DNA of 64,000 bases from assembly GCF_000004825.1 (NCBI RefSeq), contig NW_008805068.1:1364001-1428000 (forward strand). Reading direction: 5' to 3'. Shown one piece after another: positions 48,926-58,930 of the stretch. Below the pieces are notes generated by a model. It was not told where the DNA came from. It did not search any database and saw only the letters and a program-made list of their open reading frames with translations. Numbering within the stretch: the stretch's first letter is position 1; each line of letters begins with the position of its first letter. Both the position numbers and the translations under genes were made by a program. The DNA is from Heterostelium album PN500 (taxonomy: Eukaryota > Evosea > Eumycetozoa > Acytosteliales > Acytosteliaceae).

Positions 48926-50312
48926 CTACTGTATTCATAACTGTTCTACAATATACTGTCACGTACGTCTCTCCACTGTCTTGCCGTCATCCGTATTAAT
49001 AGACCACTTCAGATAACAGAGGCGATGACTCTAGAGTCTTATTAATAACAGAGGCAGTTGAAGGTATCAGAATGGAGAGAACAGAGAGAACAGAGAGAAC
49101 TGAGAATAGATAATCATAAAGTTAAGTGTTAATGTAACTTACCTTAATGTTAGTGATTGTTTGAAAATAGATGTCTGTCATTGGTGACATCATAGTTTCT
49201 TATACTTTAATCGGAGTATTCTAAAGCTATATAGTTATATTAATTCTAATGCTTGATGGGATATTACACCGTGTAAAGTGTGTGTTGTTTTATGAACTCG
49301 ATGACATTAAATTTTCGAGTGTTGGTTTTATAATGTTCATTTTAGTTGAATATACTAGATTAGAGTTTGTTAATTTAATATGTCTTTGTGGTGACGGTCC
49401 TATTCTAAGATAAGATCTCGAATTTATATTTAAAAAAATAATTTACAATTGTCATTATTTTTAAAATTAATATCTGATTAAATATTTTTTTATTATATCT
49501 GAAAGGAAATATTAATATATTTTTGTTTTTTAAATAAAACTTAAATGGATTTGAATTATTATTTTCTAAATTTCTTTATGTATTATCTATATTTAATAGA
49601 AAAAAGACAATAACGAAATGATTAGAAGATTGGAAATAGTTTGAAAAGTTGAAAAGGAGATAATGGTGACTCTAATATAGGTTGTTGACGTTCAAATTGT
49701 AATTTTGATTGTTTTTTTTAGAATTTGATTTATACTTCCATTCTAAATATTAATTTTGAGTTATCGGCTGTTACCGCTTTTCTAAAATTTAGAAAATAAA
49801 GAGAATAGGTTTAACAGAGATAAGTTAAATAAATAATTTTTAATTTATTCAAATAAAAAATAATTCACAAATAAATAAAAGATATTGATCTAAAAAATAT
49901 TTTATATATATTTATTAATTTTTTAAGAATTTCCCTATTTTCTTATAGATAAATCTAGAATTTTGTTTTTCCAATCATAGACAAGTAAATCAAGCGAATG
50001 ATAATCAATCAAAAATACTAGTGTATATTATATTGATATACAATAAAACCTCTTGCAGAGTATTTAACATGCTAAAATTTATAAACTTTGGAAAAAGAAT
50101 TCAATCTAAATACATCTGAAGATCTTTGGACAAACTTTAACAAAAAAATGACTCATTTCAGATGATTCATCAACGCTCAGTCCAACCGAATTTTTAATTA
50201 AAAATTAAATTTTTTTTTTTATTTTTTATTTTTTATAATATGCAAAGAATCTTTTTAAATGATCCATGCAATTTCATTTTACAGATATTTACAAATAATA
50301 AATAAAACAAGA
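48926..50312. other. Intergenic after copy A
   Basis: The first 200 bp are GC-richer and contain GAGAGAACA repeats, perhaps the continuation of an older element interrupted by copy A. The rest is AT-rich with no gene recognised. Confidence 0.5.
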
Positions 50313-51081
50313 ATGGATAGAAAAGAAACAGAAAAAGAAAAGATGATTAGTTCAAAACTATATTTCTCTGGTGATGCAGAGTTGACACAAGATCGTTTAA
50401 ATGCAAAAGAGATTTGCTATGATTTCAACTTGCTGAGACCATCGTTACGTGAAGAAAGAGCTAATCTTATAAAGAAACTCTTTGGAAAAACTGGAAAGGA
50501 TATTTGTATTGAATCTCCATTCCATTGTGACTATGGTTATAATATTGAAGTTGGGTATGTCATATCTAATTTATATTAAATTATTAAAAATTTAGACAAA
50601 CACTAATATTTTTTTAAAGTAATGGATTCTATACTAACCACGGCTGCTGTTTTCTTGATGTGGCACCAATAAAGATTGGTGAAAATTGTATGTTTGGACC
50701 AAACGTCGGTCTATACTGTGCTGGTCACCCCATTGACGTCGCTACAAGAAACTCGTAAGTAAAGAATATAACTCAATGAACAGAAGTGCAAGTCTAAAAT
50801 AAATTTAATCTCAAATATTAATACTAAAAATAAATATTTTATAATTTAATAGCTATCTAGAATATGGATATCCGATCACTATTGGAGATAATGTTTGGAT
50901 AGGAGGCAATGTAACTGTGCTGCCAGGTGTGACCATTGGTGATAACACCATTATTGGAGGTGGAAGTGTAGTAACAAAAAGTATACCATCAAATTGCATC
51001 GCAGTTGGTAATCCATGTAGGGTTTTAAGAGAGATCACAGAAGAAGATAAAAACAAATATAAACAAGAAAATCCAAAATAG
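50313..51081 (+). CDS. Sugar O-acetyltransferase (maltose/galactoside type)
   Basis: Hexapeptide-repeat (left-handed beta-helix) acetyl-CoA transferase of the NodL/LacA/Maa family that acetylates sugars (family knowledge). Exons 50313-50554, 50620-50754 and 50853-51081, in phase; 201 aa, the usual length. N-terminal Mac domain ([40 protein letters not shown]), then hexapeptide repeats ([40 protein letters not shown]) and the catalytic-His segment [10 protein letters not shown]. It closes with [14 protein letters not shown]. The gene lies between the inverted CACTA-ended elements. Families of this kind are common in bacteria; an old bacterial origin is possible, but three introns' worth of host structure shows it is settled in this genome. 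Confidence 0.93.
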
Positions 51082-51632
51082 TCATTAAATTAGGAAACAA
51101 ATAAATTAAAATCAAATTTTTTTTTTTGATATTTTTTGTTTTGTTTGGTTGATTAATTAAACACAATCAATCAAACAACCACACAACCCTATTTTGGAAT
51201 ATAAATAATTTCGAAATCAATCTGATAATTTATAAATGTCTTTTCAATCTTTAAATAACAATCATAATAATAATAATATATATATTATAAACAAATAGTT
51301 TTATTCTTTAGGGATTATAAATATCAACCATCATGTAGAGTGTAGTGTAGTGTAGTCTAGTCAACTCATCTCAAGATTAGATATGTATAATATATCTACT
51401 AAGTAATAATGTTTGGATAATTAAATTAAATCATCAATTCTCTGTCTTTTATTTTATTGTTTATTTCTTATTATATTATATATTTTATTATCTAATTAAT
51501 TAATGTCAACAATTATAAATAGAAAAGTAATAATAACATTAATAACAACAATAATAACAACAATAGAAATAACAAGTAATAGCTAATAATATCTAAAAAT
51601 AAAATAAAGATATTAAAATAAATAGATAATCG
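51082..51632. other. Intergenic, 551 bp
   Basis: AT-rich promoter region of the RasGEF gene. Nothing else seen. Confidence 0.5.
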
Positions 51633-51702
51633 ATGATCAAGATATTAGTATTTTTAATTTATCTATCATTTTTATTTATAAACATAGAATGTCGTAAGTT
51701 AT

Positions 51703-51750
<48 letters not shown>

Positions 51751-54707
51751 ATAAACATGCATGATAATGAATTAAATTAATTAAACAAAAAAAAAATAGA
51801 GGTTATAAATACTATACAATATTATGTTGGACATGCAGAAATCAATGGAGATAAACTATTGGCAGCGTCAACTTGGAGAGTTGAACCCTTCTTTAATGGT
51901 AGTTCACAACCGTCGTCCACTATTCTCAGTGTGATATCATCGACCGAAACAAAGGTCGTGGTGTCGTTGAACAACAGTATAGCAGTGCCTGGTCTAATCA
52001 AAGGTTGTGTGCAATCGACATGTGCCACCAACTTTTGGAATCCTGTGGTGATAGCCAACGTATCGAGTGTACCAACCGAAGGTGGTACACTGACGGTGCG
52101 AGGAAACTACCTACAACAAACAAGTACATTGGCACCGAATGTGCTACTCTTTCAAAATCATCAGATTAAGCAGTCCGGTACCAATAGAGATGCCACCGAA
52201 ATCTACTTTCCATTTCCAACGAATATATCACAACTTGATGCCGGTAGAAACGTTAGTGTCGTTGTAAATATTAGAAATACTGGTAATAATGCTATGTTTT
52301 CTTATCAGAGTATGTTAAATTTATGATTATAAACTTTGCAAGGAGAAATCTCTTGTTATTAATATGAATCAATTTAAAAAGAACCTAGTATCGATAATAT
52401 AGCAATAGTTAATAATACAATGTTGATAAATGGTGATAGTTTTGGAGCTGACAAAGATCTAATTAACATAACCATTGAAAATACTGTAACGGCTCATCCT
52501 ACATCGTTAATCAATCATTTTAATATCTCTGTAGATCTGGAATCAAACAATAATATATCAAAACTTTTTAGTAATCCTGGTGTCTATCAATTCGAGATTG
52601 ATGTTAAAAATAATCCTTCAACTGTATATAAATATACATTATGTAAGTTTAGGTTAATAATTACATACAATTTCTATTTATTAATATGTTTTTCTTTTTG
52701 ATTAAAAAATATAGTACCATTATTAGAATCAACATCTAGAGTTGATAGTAATGGTGGTAAAATAACAATAATAGGTAAACATCTTGGTCTGGGGAATATT
52801 AGTTCAAATCAATCTACGATCATTACAATTGGAAACAATATATCATGTTTAAACATTAGCTATCCAACAACAGATGGAATATCAATCATTTGTAGTGTAC
52901 CTCCCAATGGTAATAAATCATTAGTCGATCAACTCTTACCTGTGATCATCAAAACCAATGGATATACATCTATCCCATCACTGATATTCAAATACTCAAA
53001 AGAGATAACAATAGATTCATCTGAAAAACAAACCAATATAACTAAAGGTAAAATACCAACCATTTAAATTTATAAACAATTGTTATTAATTTTATTAATT
53101 TAAATTAATAGATGTATATGTATCAAATAATACAATTATAAACACAAATCATTCGTCGGTAGTTACAAATGTTACTACTACCATACCAATAGTAACAACG
53201 AATACAGGTGAATCAGATGTAAAGTCATCGAGTGGCAGTCAATCTAGTGGAAAGAGTAGTAGACAGATGCTATGGATTATTGCACCTGCTTTGGTTGGAC
53301 TATTGGCAATTGTCGGTGTCATATTGTTCTTTATTTACTATAAACGAAAATTGAATCGTAAACAACAGAAATCAATAGATGAACTCCCTCCAGGTTGGGA
53401 TTCAAAAGAGGATTTGGAGATTGGTGGAATTGTTTTATGCTACGACGAGAAGATCGATGGAAGACGACTCAAAGCTGGTAAATTTGAAACGATGGTTAGA
53501 CATCTATCATTCTCAAAGCTTGCCAACCGTGATGTTATCAAGTGCTTCCTACTGTCCTTTAGAAGCTACGCTTCAAGAATGGAACTTCTAGACCTACTTA
53601 TCGATTGCTATCAATGCAAAAAGAGAAAACAAACAATTCAGCCACTCCCTTCAAACGAAGAGGTTCACATGAGAATAGGCTACATAGCTCAGCAATGGCT
53701 AGAGGAACATCAATATGATTTCACAGACAGCCAGGAACTCTCTGAGAAGATGACGCGTTTCATACAACGTAAATTGAAGCGAGATTGTCCAGAGATTTTC
53801 CATCGTATTTTGGTTCTACTTTCACCTGCTCCCTCTGTAATTGGAACGATGGTACAGCTTCCACACCTGATGGAGGTGGAATCTTCAAAACCTGTGGTTA
53901 CCGTTGAGAATCCCGATATACTCAATCTGGATGCAGCGGAAATAGCGAGACAACTAACATTGCTTGAAGCAAGCAACCATCTCTCTGTGGAGGACAAAGA
54001 GTTCTTCCATTTAGCGCCATCACACGAGCGTATTCTCTATAGAATACCAAAGCTTCTTACGTTGACCTCTCAGTATAATGCAATCTCTAATTGGGTCACA
54101 AGCGAAGTCATGACCAAACGTCAACTCGATAGTCGCATCAAAGTTGTAGAAAAGTTTATTCAGGTCGCCAAGCATCTTAAAGAGATTCACAACTTTAATG
54201 GTTGTTTTGAGATTCTCGATGGACTGAAATATCATTCCGTTCAGTTTTTAGCAAAGACATGGGCAAATGTCGACTCTAATCTCATCAATGACTATCAAGA
54301 ACTTTGTCAGCTATTCACAGAGGAGAATGACTATCTTCCTTATAGAGAGCATTTAAAGAATTTCATTGGTCATCAATGTATACCATTTGGTGTAAGATTA
54401 TCATATTTATACTTTCACAGAGTTGTGCATTAAAACTAACTAAAATAATTTAAAGAAATTAACAAAACTAGATATAGGAAGAAAACTAACTTTAGATCAG
54501 AAACAAGCAATATACTATGGGGACAATAATGTAAAGATGATACACTTTGATTTCTATATGGAGATTTGGAGAATCATTCAGGACTTTAAATGCTTTGACT
54601 GTAACTATCCATATGTTTTAGATATAAACACTCAAAACTATATCAAAAACTATAAATCACTTTCAAAATCTGACTATGATAAACTATCTATTTCTTTGGA
54701 AAAATAA
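51633..54707 (+). CDS. Transmembrane RasGEF with IPT/TIG-like ectodomain
   Basis: Six exons: 51633-51693, 51800-52309, 52382-52642, 52715-53047, 53112-54391 and 54456-54707, all junctions in phase; 898 aa. Signal peptide MIKILVFLIYLSFLFINIEC. The ectodomain (about 21-440) is Asn/Thr/Ser-rich with many N-glycosylation sites and IPT/TIG-like beta units (VVIANVSSVPTEGGTLTVRG; SRVDSNGGKITIIGKHLG). A Ser/Gly stalk precedes one membrane helix (WIIAPALVGLLAIVGVILFF). The cytoplasmic part starts YYKRKLNRKQ, then a RasGEF-N (REM) domain (LKAGKFETMVRHLSFSKL, VIKCFLLSFRSY) and a CDC25 catalytic domain (LDAAEIARQLTLLEASNHLS, RIKVVEKFIQVAKHLKEIHN, FNGCFEILDGLKYHSV, HQCIPFG). It should activate a Ras protein at a membrane. 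The last intron (54392-54455) is inferred from continuation of the CDC25 fold. Confidence 0.88.
51704..51746. repeat. A43 homopolymer in intron 1 of the RasGEF gene
   Basis: 43 consecutive A directly after the donor region of the first intron. Length likely varies or is uncertain in assembly. The splice sites on both sides are intact. Confidence 0.85.
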
Positions 54708-55040
54708 AATATATTTCTTAATTTTTCTTGTAAATTATTTTTTGTTTACTTTGAGTTTTCTGTTTGGCCTCGACATTTCATCTTGGAAATAAAAACCATA
54801 GAGGTAGTGAATTATATATTTATTTCAATAGGGAAGTTGAGCTATTCCACAACACATAGTTTGAGAGTCTCTACTAGAAATTAATTAAAAAGATCCCCAT
54901 TTAAAGTAGAGTTTGTTGGCTTAAAATATTCACAGATTTTTAAAAAAAAAAAATGGTGAAGTCGTTACTTTTCTCACTTGCTTTAATTGATTTTTAACAA
55001 ATTAAAAAATTAAAAAATTTCTATTTCCAACATCTAAAGT
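54708..55040. other. Intergenic, RasGEF 3' flank
   Basis: AT-rich, no gene. Its last 35 bases (AAAATTTCTATTTCCAACAT onward) are a diverged direct repeat of 57510-57540, so they belong to the repeat family that starts here. Confidence 0.5.
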
Positions 55041-55218
55041 CAGGATGGTGTGAAAGCTGGTGATCACCTAGGTGATTCCAGAATATTTTATTTCCTTGTG
55101 AATTCAATCAGATTGCCCGCAGGCTTTTTTACAAATTTATGTCATTTATAGTCTTTAGTTGATGCGGATACTCCTAGGTCGAACTCATGACTAGGAGATC
55201 ACCAGCTTTCACACCATT
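55041..55218. repeat. Small palindromic (MITE-like) element
   Basis: Two 26-bp arms, 55046-55072 (TGGTGTGAAAGCTGGTGATC...) and 55189-55216 in inverted order, with one or two mismatches. Inside lie the palindrome ATCACCTAGGTGAT and a second half-palindrome around CTCCTAG/CTAGGAG. The left arm's sequence is homologous to the head of the tandem units at 57529 onward. Confidence 0.65.
55085..55133. repeat. 49-bp perfect inverted repeat, left arm
   Basis: Exact reverse complement of 57452-57500 (begins ATTTTATTTCCTTGTGAATT). The two arms bracket the second LINE copy and the CACTA-ended copy B. Confidence 0.85.
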
Positions 55219-55600
55219 CAAATAGTATCAAACATCATCACCAACTCACATGTATTCAATGAAGAACTCCAACTTGCATTGATCGATTTAAGAAAAGCTT
55301 TCGACTCAATCGAACACTGGGCCCATCAATGGAAAAGCAATCGACACTTTAGTTAAGAGATCGACCGCCCTCAACTTGAAAGTTATCAAAAGAGTATACT
55401 GGTTTAGAAACACAACATCAAATCTCTTTCATCTCAACGACTTCCTAGGATTCGGATTAACATCACTTGTAGATGCAAACGAATACCTAACACTACACTT
55501 CTTCTATCGTACTATCAACCAAAACAATGTCCTCTTTAACAACTCGTCATTCAGCCTAATACATAAACTTCAAAACATCAAACAGAATCCACAAAATATA

Positions 55601-56992
55601 CACTACGATTGTTTCGTAGTTGTCATGGGCACCACACAAATCAGTGTGTGAAAAAAGTTTTTCACTTTTGAAACGTGCATTTTGATCATAGTAAAAATTT
55701 AAGGTGTGCTAGTGTGGTTATCATTTTTTTACAATTTGTCGAGATTTTTACCACATTAATTTTAAAAATTTATTTTGATGACTCGAACCAAAAAAAAAAA
55801 AAATGATCATTTCAAACAATAGTTATTTAATTTGAGATAGTCAATTAATAATAATATTTAAGATTTAATTTAAGATAGTCAATTAATAGTTATTTATTAT
55901 CGATTTGCAGATTTGATAGCAATATCAAACAATAGTTATTTAATTTGAGATAGTCAACAGTAACAATAACAAAAACAGTAACATTAACAATAACAATAAC
56001 AATAACTTCACTTATAGCAATAACAATATTAATTATAATAATAATAATAATAACAATAATAACAATAATTACTATAACAATAGTTTTTTTAATTTAAATA
56101 ATCCATTTATTAGTTATTTGGAGAGTCAAGATATGGAGATCGAATATCTTTCTCAGCAGATATTGCTACTAAACCAACAAACACTACAAATGCGACCAAC
56201 GAACCAACAACAACAATATCAACATCAACAGCAGCAACAACTCAGATTACAGCAACTACAACCACAGAACAACAACGATCGTTCGAACTTCTGAAATACA
56301 ACAAAGACAAACAACACAAAGAGAGAGAAGAATAATCGATCATCTGATGTTCGCCCATCGTTATTCCAAAATGGACAAAAAAGTCTTTGCTAAATCAAAT
56401 AGTATGTCATTCCAGTGTATATTTAATTGATGTTTAGAATGTGAACTAACAAAAAAAAAAAAATAGATGGTGTCGATATAGCACTTGGTGGGAAGCTACA
56501 ATAACAAACATTGTATAGTATAATCAATAATTCATTTGAAAACAGTATCAAATTCAAACAAGGTGGTGAAAAGATACAAAAGACAAATGAAACTGACATT
56601 GTAGAGATCGATGATGCATTGACGATCTTTTGCAATAGTAGATTCAACTATGAGACATGTCTATGAATGCAATATTGGTATGTTTACATTTAAAAGCTTT
56701 ATCTTCTGAATAAATACTAATATAGTAATTATGATTAACAAAAAAATAAATATTCTCATTTATAATATAGATTATCTATAAAATCGTTGCAAGTGTTCTT
56801 TTTAAAGTTATTTAACATTTTTTTTTCTCATTAAAAAATAAATTGTCGTAACAACTACGAATTTAATGTGTAAAAAAGGGCATAACGAATCCCATTCGTA
56901 GTATGCTTTTTCATACAAATTTTTTTTTTTTTGCATTTATTGAGTTGAATACTATGTAAAAACTTCGTAACAACTACGAAAAAATTGTAGTG
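55601..56992 (+). mobile_element. CACTA-ended DNA transposon, copy B
   Basis: 1392 bp, nearly identical in reverse complement to copy A (47614-48925). The main differences are an extra segment of about 70 bp near 55825-55905 and small indels near 56500. Ends are CACTACGATT... and ...AATTGTAGTG. It interrupts a LINE coding frame, which fixes its boundaries and shows it inserted after the LINE. Near-identity of the copies implies recent duplication or movement. Confidence 0.75.
55944..56294 (+). pseudogene. Q/N-rich coding stretch inside the CACTA-ended element
   Basis: Open frame of 116 codons: Asn-rich lead, then FFNLNNPFISYLESQDMEIE, YLSQQILLLNQQTLQM and a Gln-rich end to DRSNF. A following frame has SEIQQRQTTQRERRIIDHLM and FAHRYSKMDKKVFAKSN, a GTATGT donor, an acceptor AAATAG, and a last block ETDIVEIDDALTIFCNSRFN. 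This looks like an intron-bearing gene, either the element's own or captured from the host. Copy A carries the same sequence. Function unknown. Confidence 0.45.
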
Positions 56993-57451
56993 TCATTGAC
57001 ACCTCAATCAAACTTTACAACACTCAAGTTTACTCAAATTCATCAACATCTGTTCGAAGTACAACATTAAGATCAACTCTAACCACCCAATCATTAATCC
57101 AAAATCTCGAATCAACAACATAGACTTCTACCTCCCACATGAATCGGTACTCAAGAAAAAGCTAATCAACAAAGAAAAAGTAGAGATTGGAAACAACAAC
57201 AACTACATACCAATCAACAACAAAAATGCTACCAAACTATACAATCACCAATTCGAGATTTTACAATCTAACATTGGGATAGGAATAGACTAAGATATCT
57301 CAGAAAACACATATGTTCAACAAACCAACCAAAACAAATCACCCAACCAATCATTAATAATATAAATGTCATCAAGTCATTCAACAACATAACCACCAGA
57401 AATAATAATAGCAACATCAATAATTATTATAACGACAATCTCATACCCCAT

Positions 57452-57500
57452 TGTAAAAAAGCCTGCGGGCAATCTGATTGAATTCACAAGGAAATAAAAT
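57452..57500. repeat. 49-bp perfect inverted repeat, right arm
   Basis: Exact reverse complement of 55085-55133. Followed by A/T-rich sequence and the first tandem unit. Confidence 0.85.
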
Positions 57501-57528
57501 AGAAATTTTAAAATTTCTCTTTCCATCA

Positions 57529-57866
57529 TGTAATGTCAGGATGGTGTTAAGTTGGTGATCACTCCTTGGAGTGATCCTTTTTATTTCCGTAATAGTTTGT
57601 GTTGGTTGGATTAAGATTAGATAAATAAAATTAATTGGGTTCTCTTGTATGACAGGCGAGCTTAGCTGCAGGGATCTTAGTTAGGTTGTGACCCGTTGTA
57701 ATGTCAGGATGGTGTTAAAGTGGGTGATCACTCTTTGGAGTGATCCATTTTTATTTCCGTAATAATTTAAATAGTTGGTTTAAGATTAAAAAAATAAAAT
57801 TAAATGGACTCTCGTTTGACAGGCGAGCTTAGCTATAGGGATCTTAATTAGGTTGTGACCCATTGG
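57529..57866. repeat. Two tandem ~169-bp units with an internal palindrome
   Basis: Units start at 57529 and 57698 with TGTAATGTCAGGATGGTG. Each contains GGTGATCACTCCTTGGAGTG, which can fold back on itself, and ends near GGTTGTGACCCGTT. The units are about 85 percent alike by eye. No coding frame. Confidence 0.75.
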
Positions 57867-58485
57867 TTCTAATCGTTTCGTCATGAGTTCCTTCCTTCCA
57901 TTTGCGTTACCTTAGGCATTACCCTCCTTTGTTCGTATCAACTGAGTGCAAGAGCTGAAGACTAGACGACAGGGATGTCTATGTTTTTTGATTTTTTATT
58001 TTGGCTCCATCGGTTCGGCGTTCTCGGCAAATGGGAAACTTGTCCTTGGTGTTCTTGTAGATTAGTAGGTGAATCTAAGAACTTTGGTCATCCAATTGTT
58101 AATCTTGTTCTAACGGAGTGCAAGCGCGGGCATGTAGGGTCACTACTCCTCATGGATAGCGTCTAAGCAGGTTAACAACTCCTGCCAGTAAGAAGCGTCG
58201 CTGCCAGTTGACAAAGCTGGGTACGCGTACACATATCTTAACTTAACAGACCTGGGAAGAAAAAGATGTAGAAAAGGGAGAAAAAAGAAAAAAGATTTAA
58301 ATTCTAAAATAAAAGAAAGAAAGGAGTGGGTTTTGGTGCGAAAAACCACTTTACTAAAAAAAAGTTATTTAAAAACTTTGTAAGAGAGAAAAGAGTACAA
58401 AGTATTTAAATAACCACCACCTTAGACTCCTAATACAAATAAATAAATAAATATAGATAGATAGATGCCCGACAAAATTTTGAAG
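57867..58485. other. Non-coding sequence between repeat units
   Basis: GC-richer sequence to about 58260, then A-rich (AAG/AAAT) sequence. Open frames at 57975-58166 and 58143-58349 do not resemble proteins. It appears to be the body of the repeat family, because its first 130 bp recur after the third unit. Confidence 0.5.
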
Positions 58486-58770
58486 TGTAATGTCAGGATG
58501 GTGTTAAGTTGGTGATCACTCCTTGGAGTGATCCTTTTTATTTCCGTAATAGTTTGTGTTGGTTGGGTTTAGGTTAGATAAATAAAATTAATTGGGTTTT
58601 TTTGTTTGACCGGGGAGGTTAGGTGCAGGGATTTTAGTTTGGTTGTGACCCGTTTGTTTTTATTGTTCATCATGAGTTCGTCCTTTCAATCAAAATACCT
58701 TTGGCATTTCCCTCCTTTGTTTGTACAACTGTTTGTTGAGAAATTGACGACAGGGAAGTTTATATTTTTG
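58486..58770. repeat. Third repeat unit, interrupted by the LINE
   Basis: Homologous to 57698 to about 57990: TGTAATGTCAGG start, the same palindrome, then the sequence that follows unit 2 up to GACGACAGGGA. The homology stops exactly where the LINE tail begins, so the LINE inserted into this copy. Confidence 0.75.
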
Positions 58771-58776
58771 ATTTTT

Positions 58777-58894
<118 letters not shown>

Positions 58895-58930
58895 CATTGT
58901 TTTGTTGTTTTGTTTTTAGTTGGTAGTAGT

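Larger units (their letters stand above)
55219..57455 (+). mobile_element. Second LINE copy, deleted and split by copy B
   Basis: A LINE ORF2 remnant on the plus strand in two pieces, 55219-55600 and 56993 to about 57455. It starts within the reverse transcriptase (SNIITNSHVFNEELQLALID, then LRKAFDSIEHW), jumps by deletion to VIKRVYWFRNTTSNLFHLND and SLVDANEYLTLHFFYR, and breaks at HKLQNIKQNPQNI. It resumes after copy B with IDTSIKLYNTQVYSN and continues, after frame breaks, to LRYLRKHICSTNQPKQITQP. All blocks align collinearly with the LINE at 58771-64000 but are well diverged, so this is an older or different subfamily. Inactive. Confidence 0.8.

Noticed and set aside
58143-58349. 68-codon minus-strand frame between repeat units
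   Set aside because: Lies in A-rich repeat body; no protein character.
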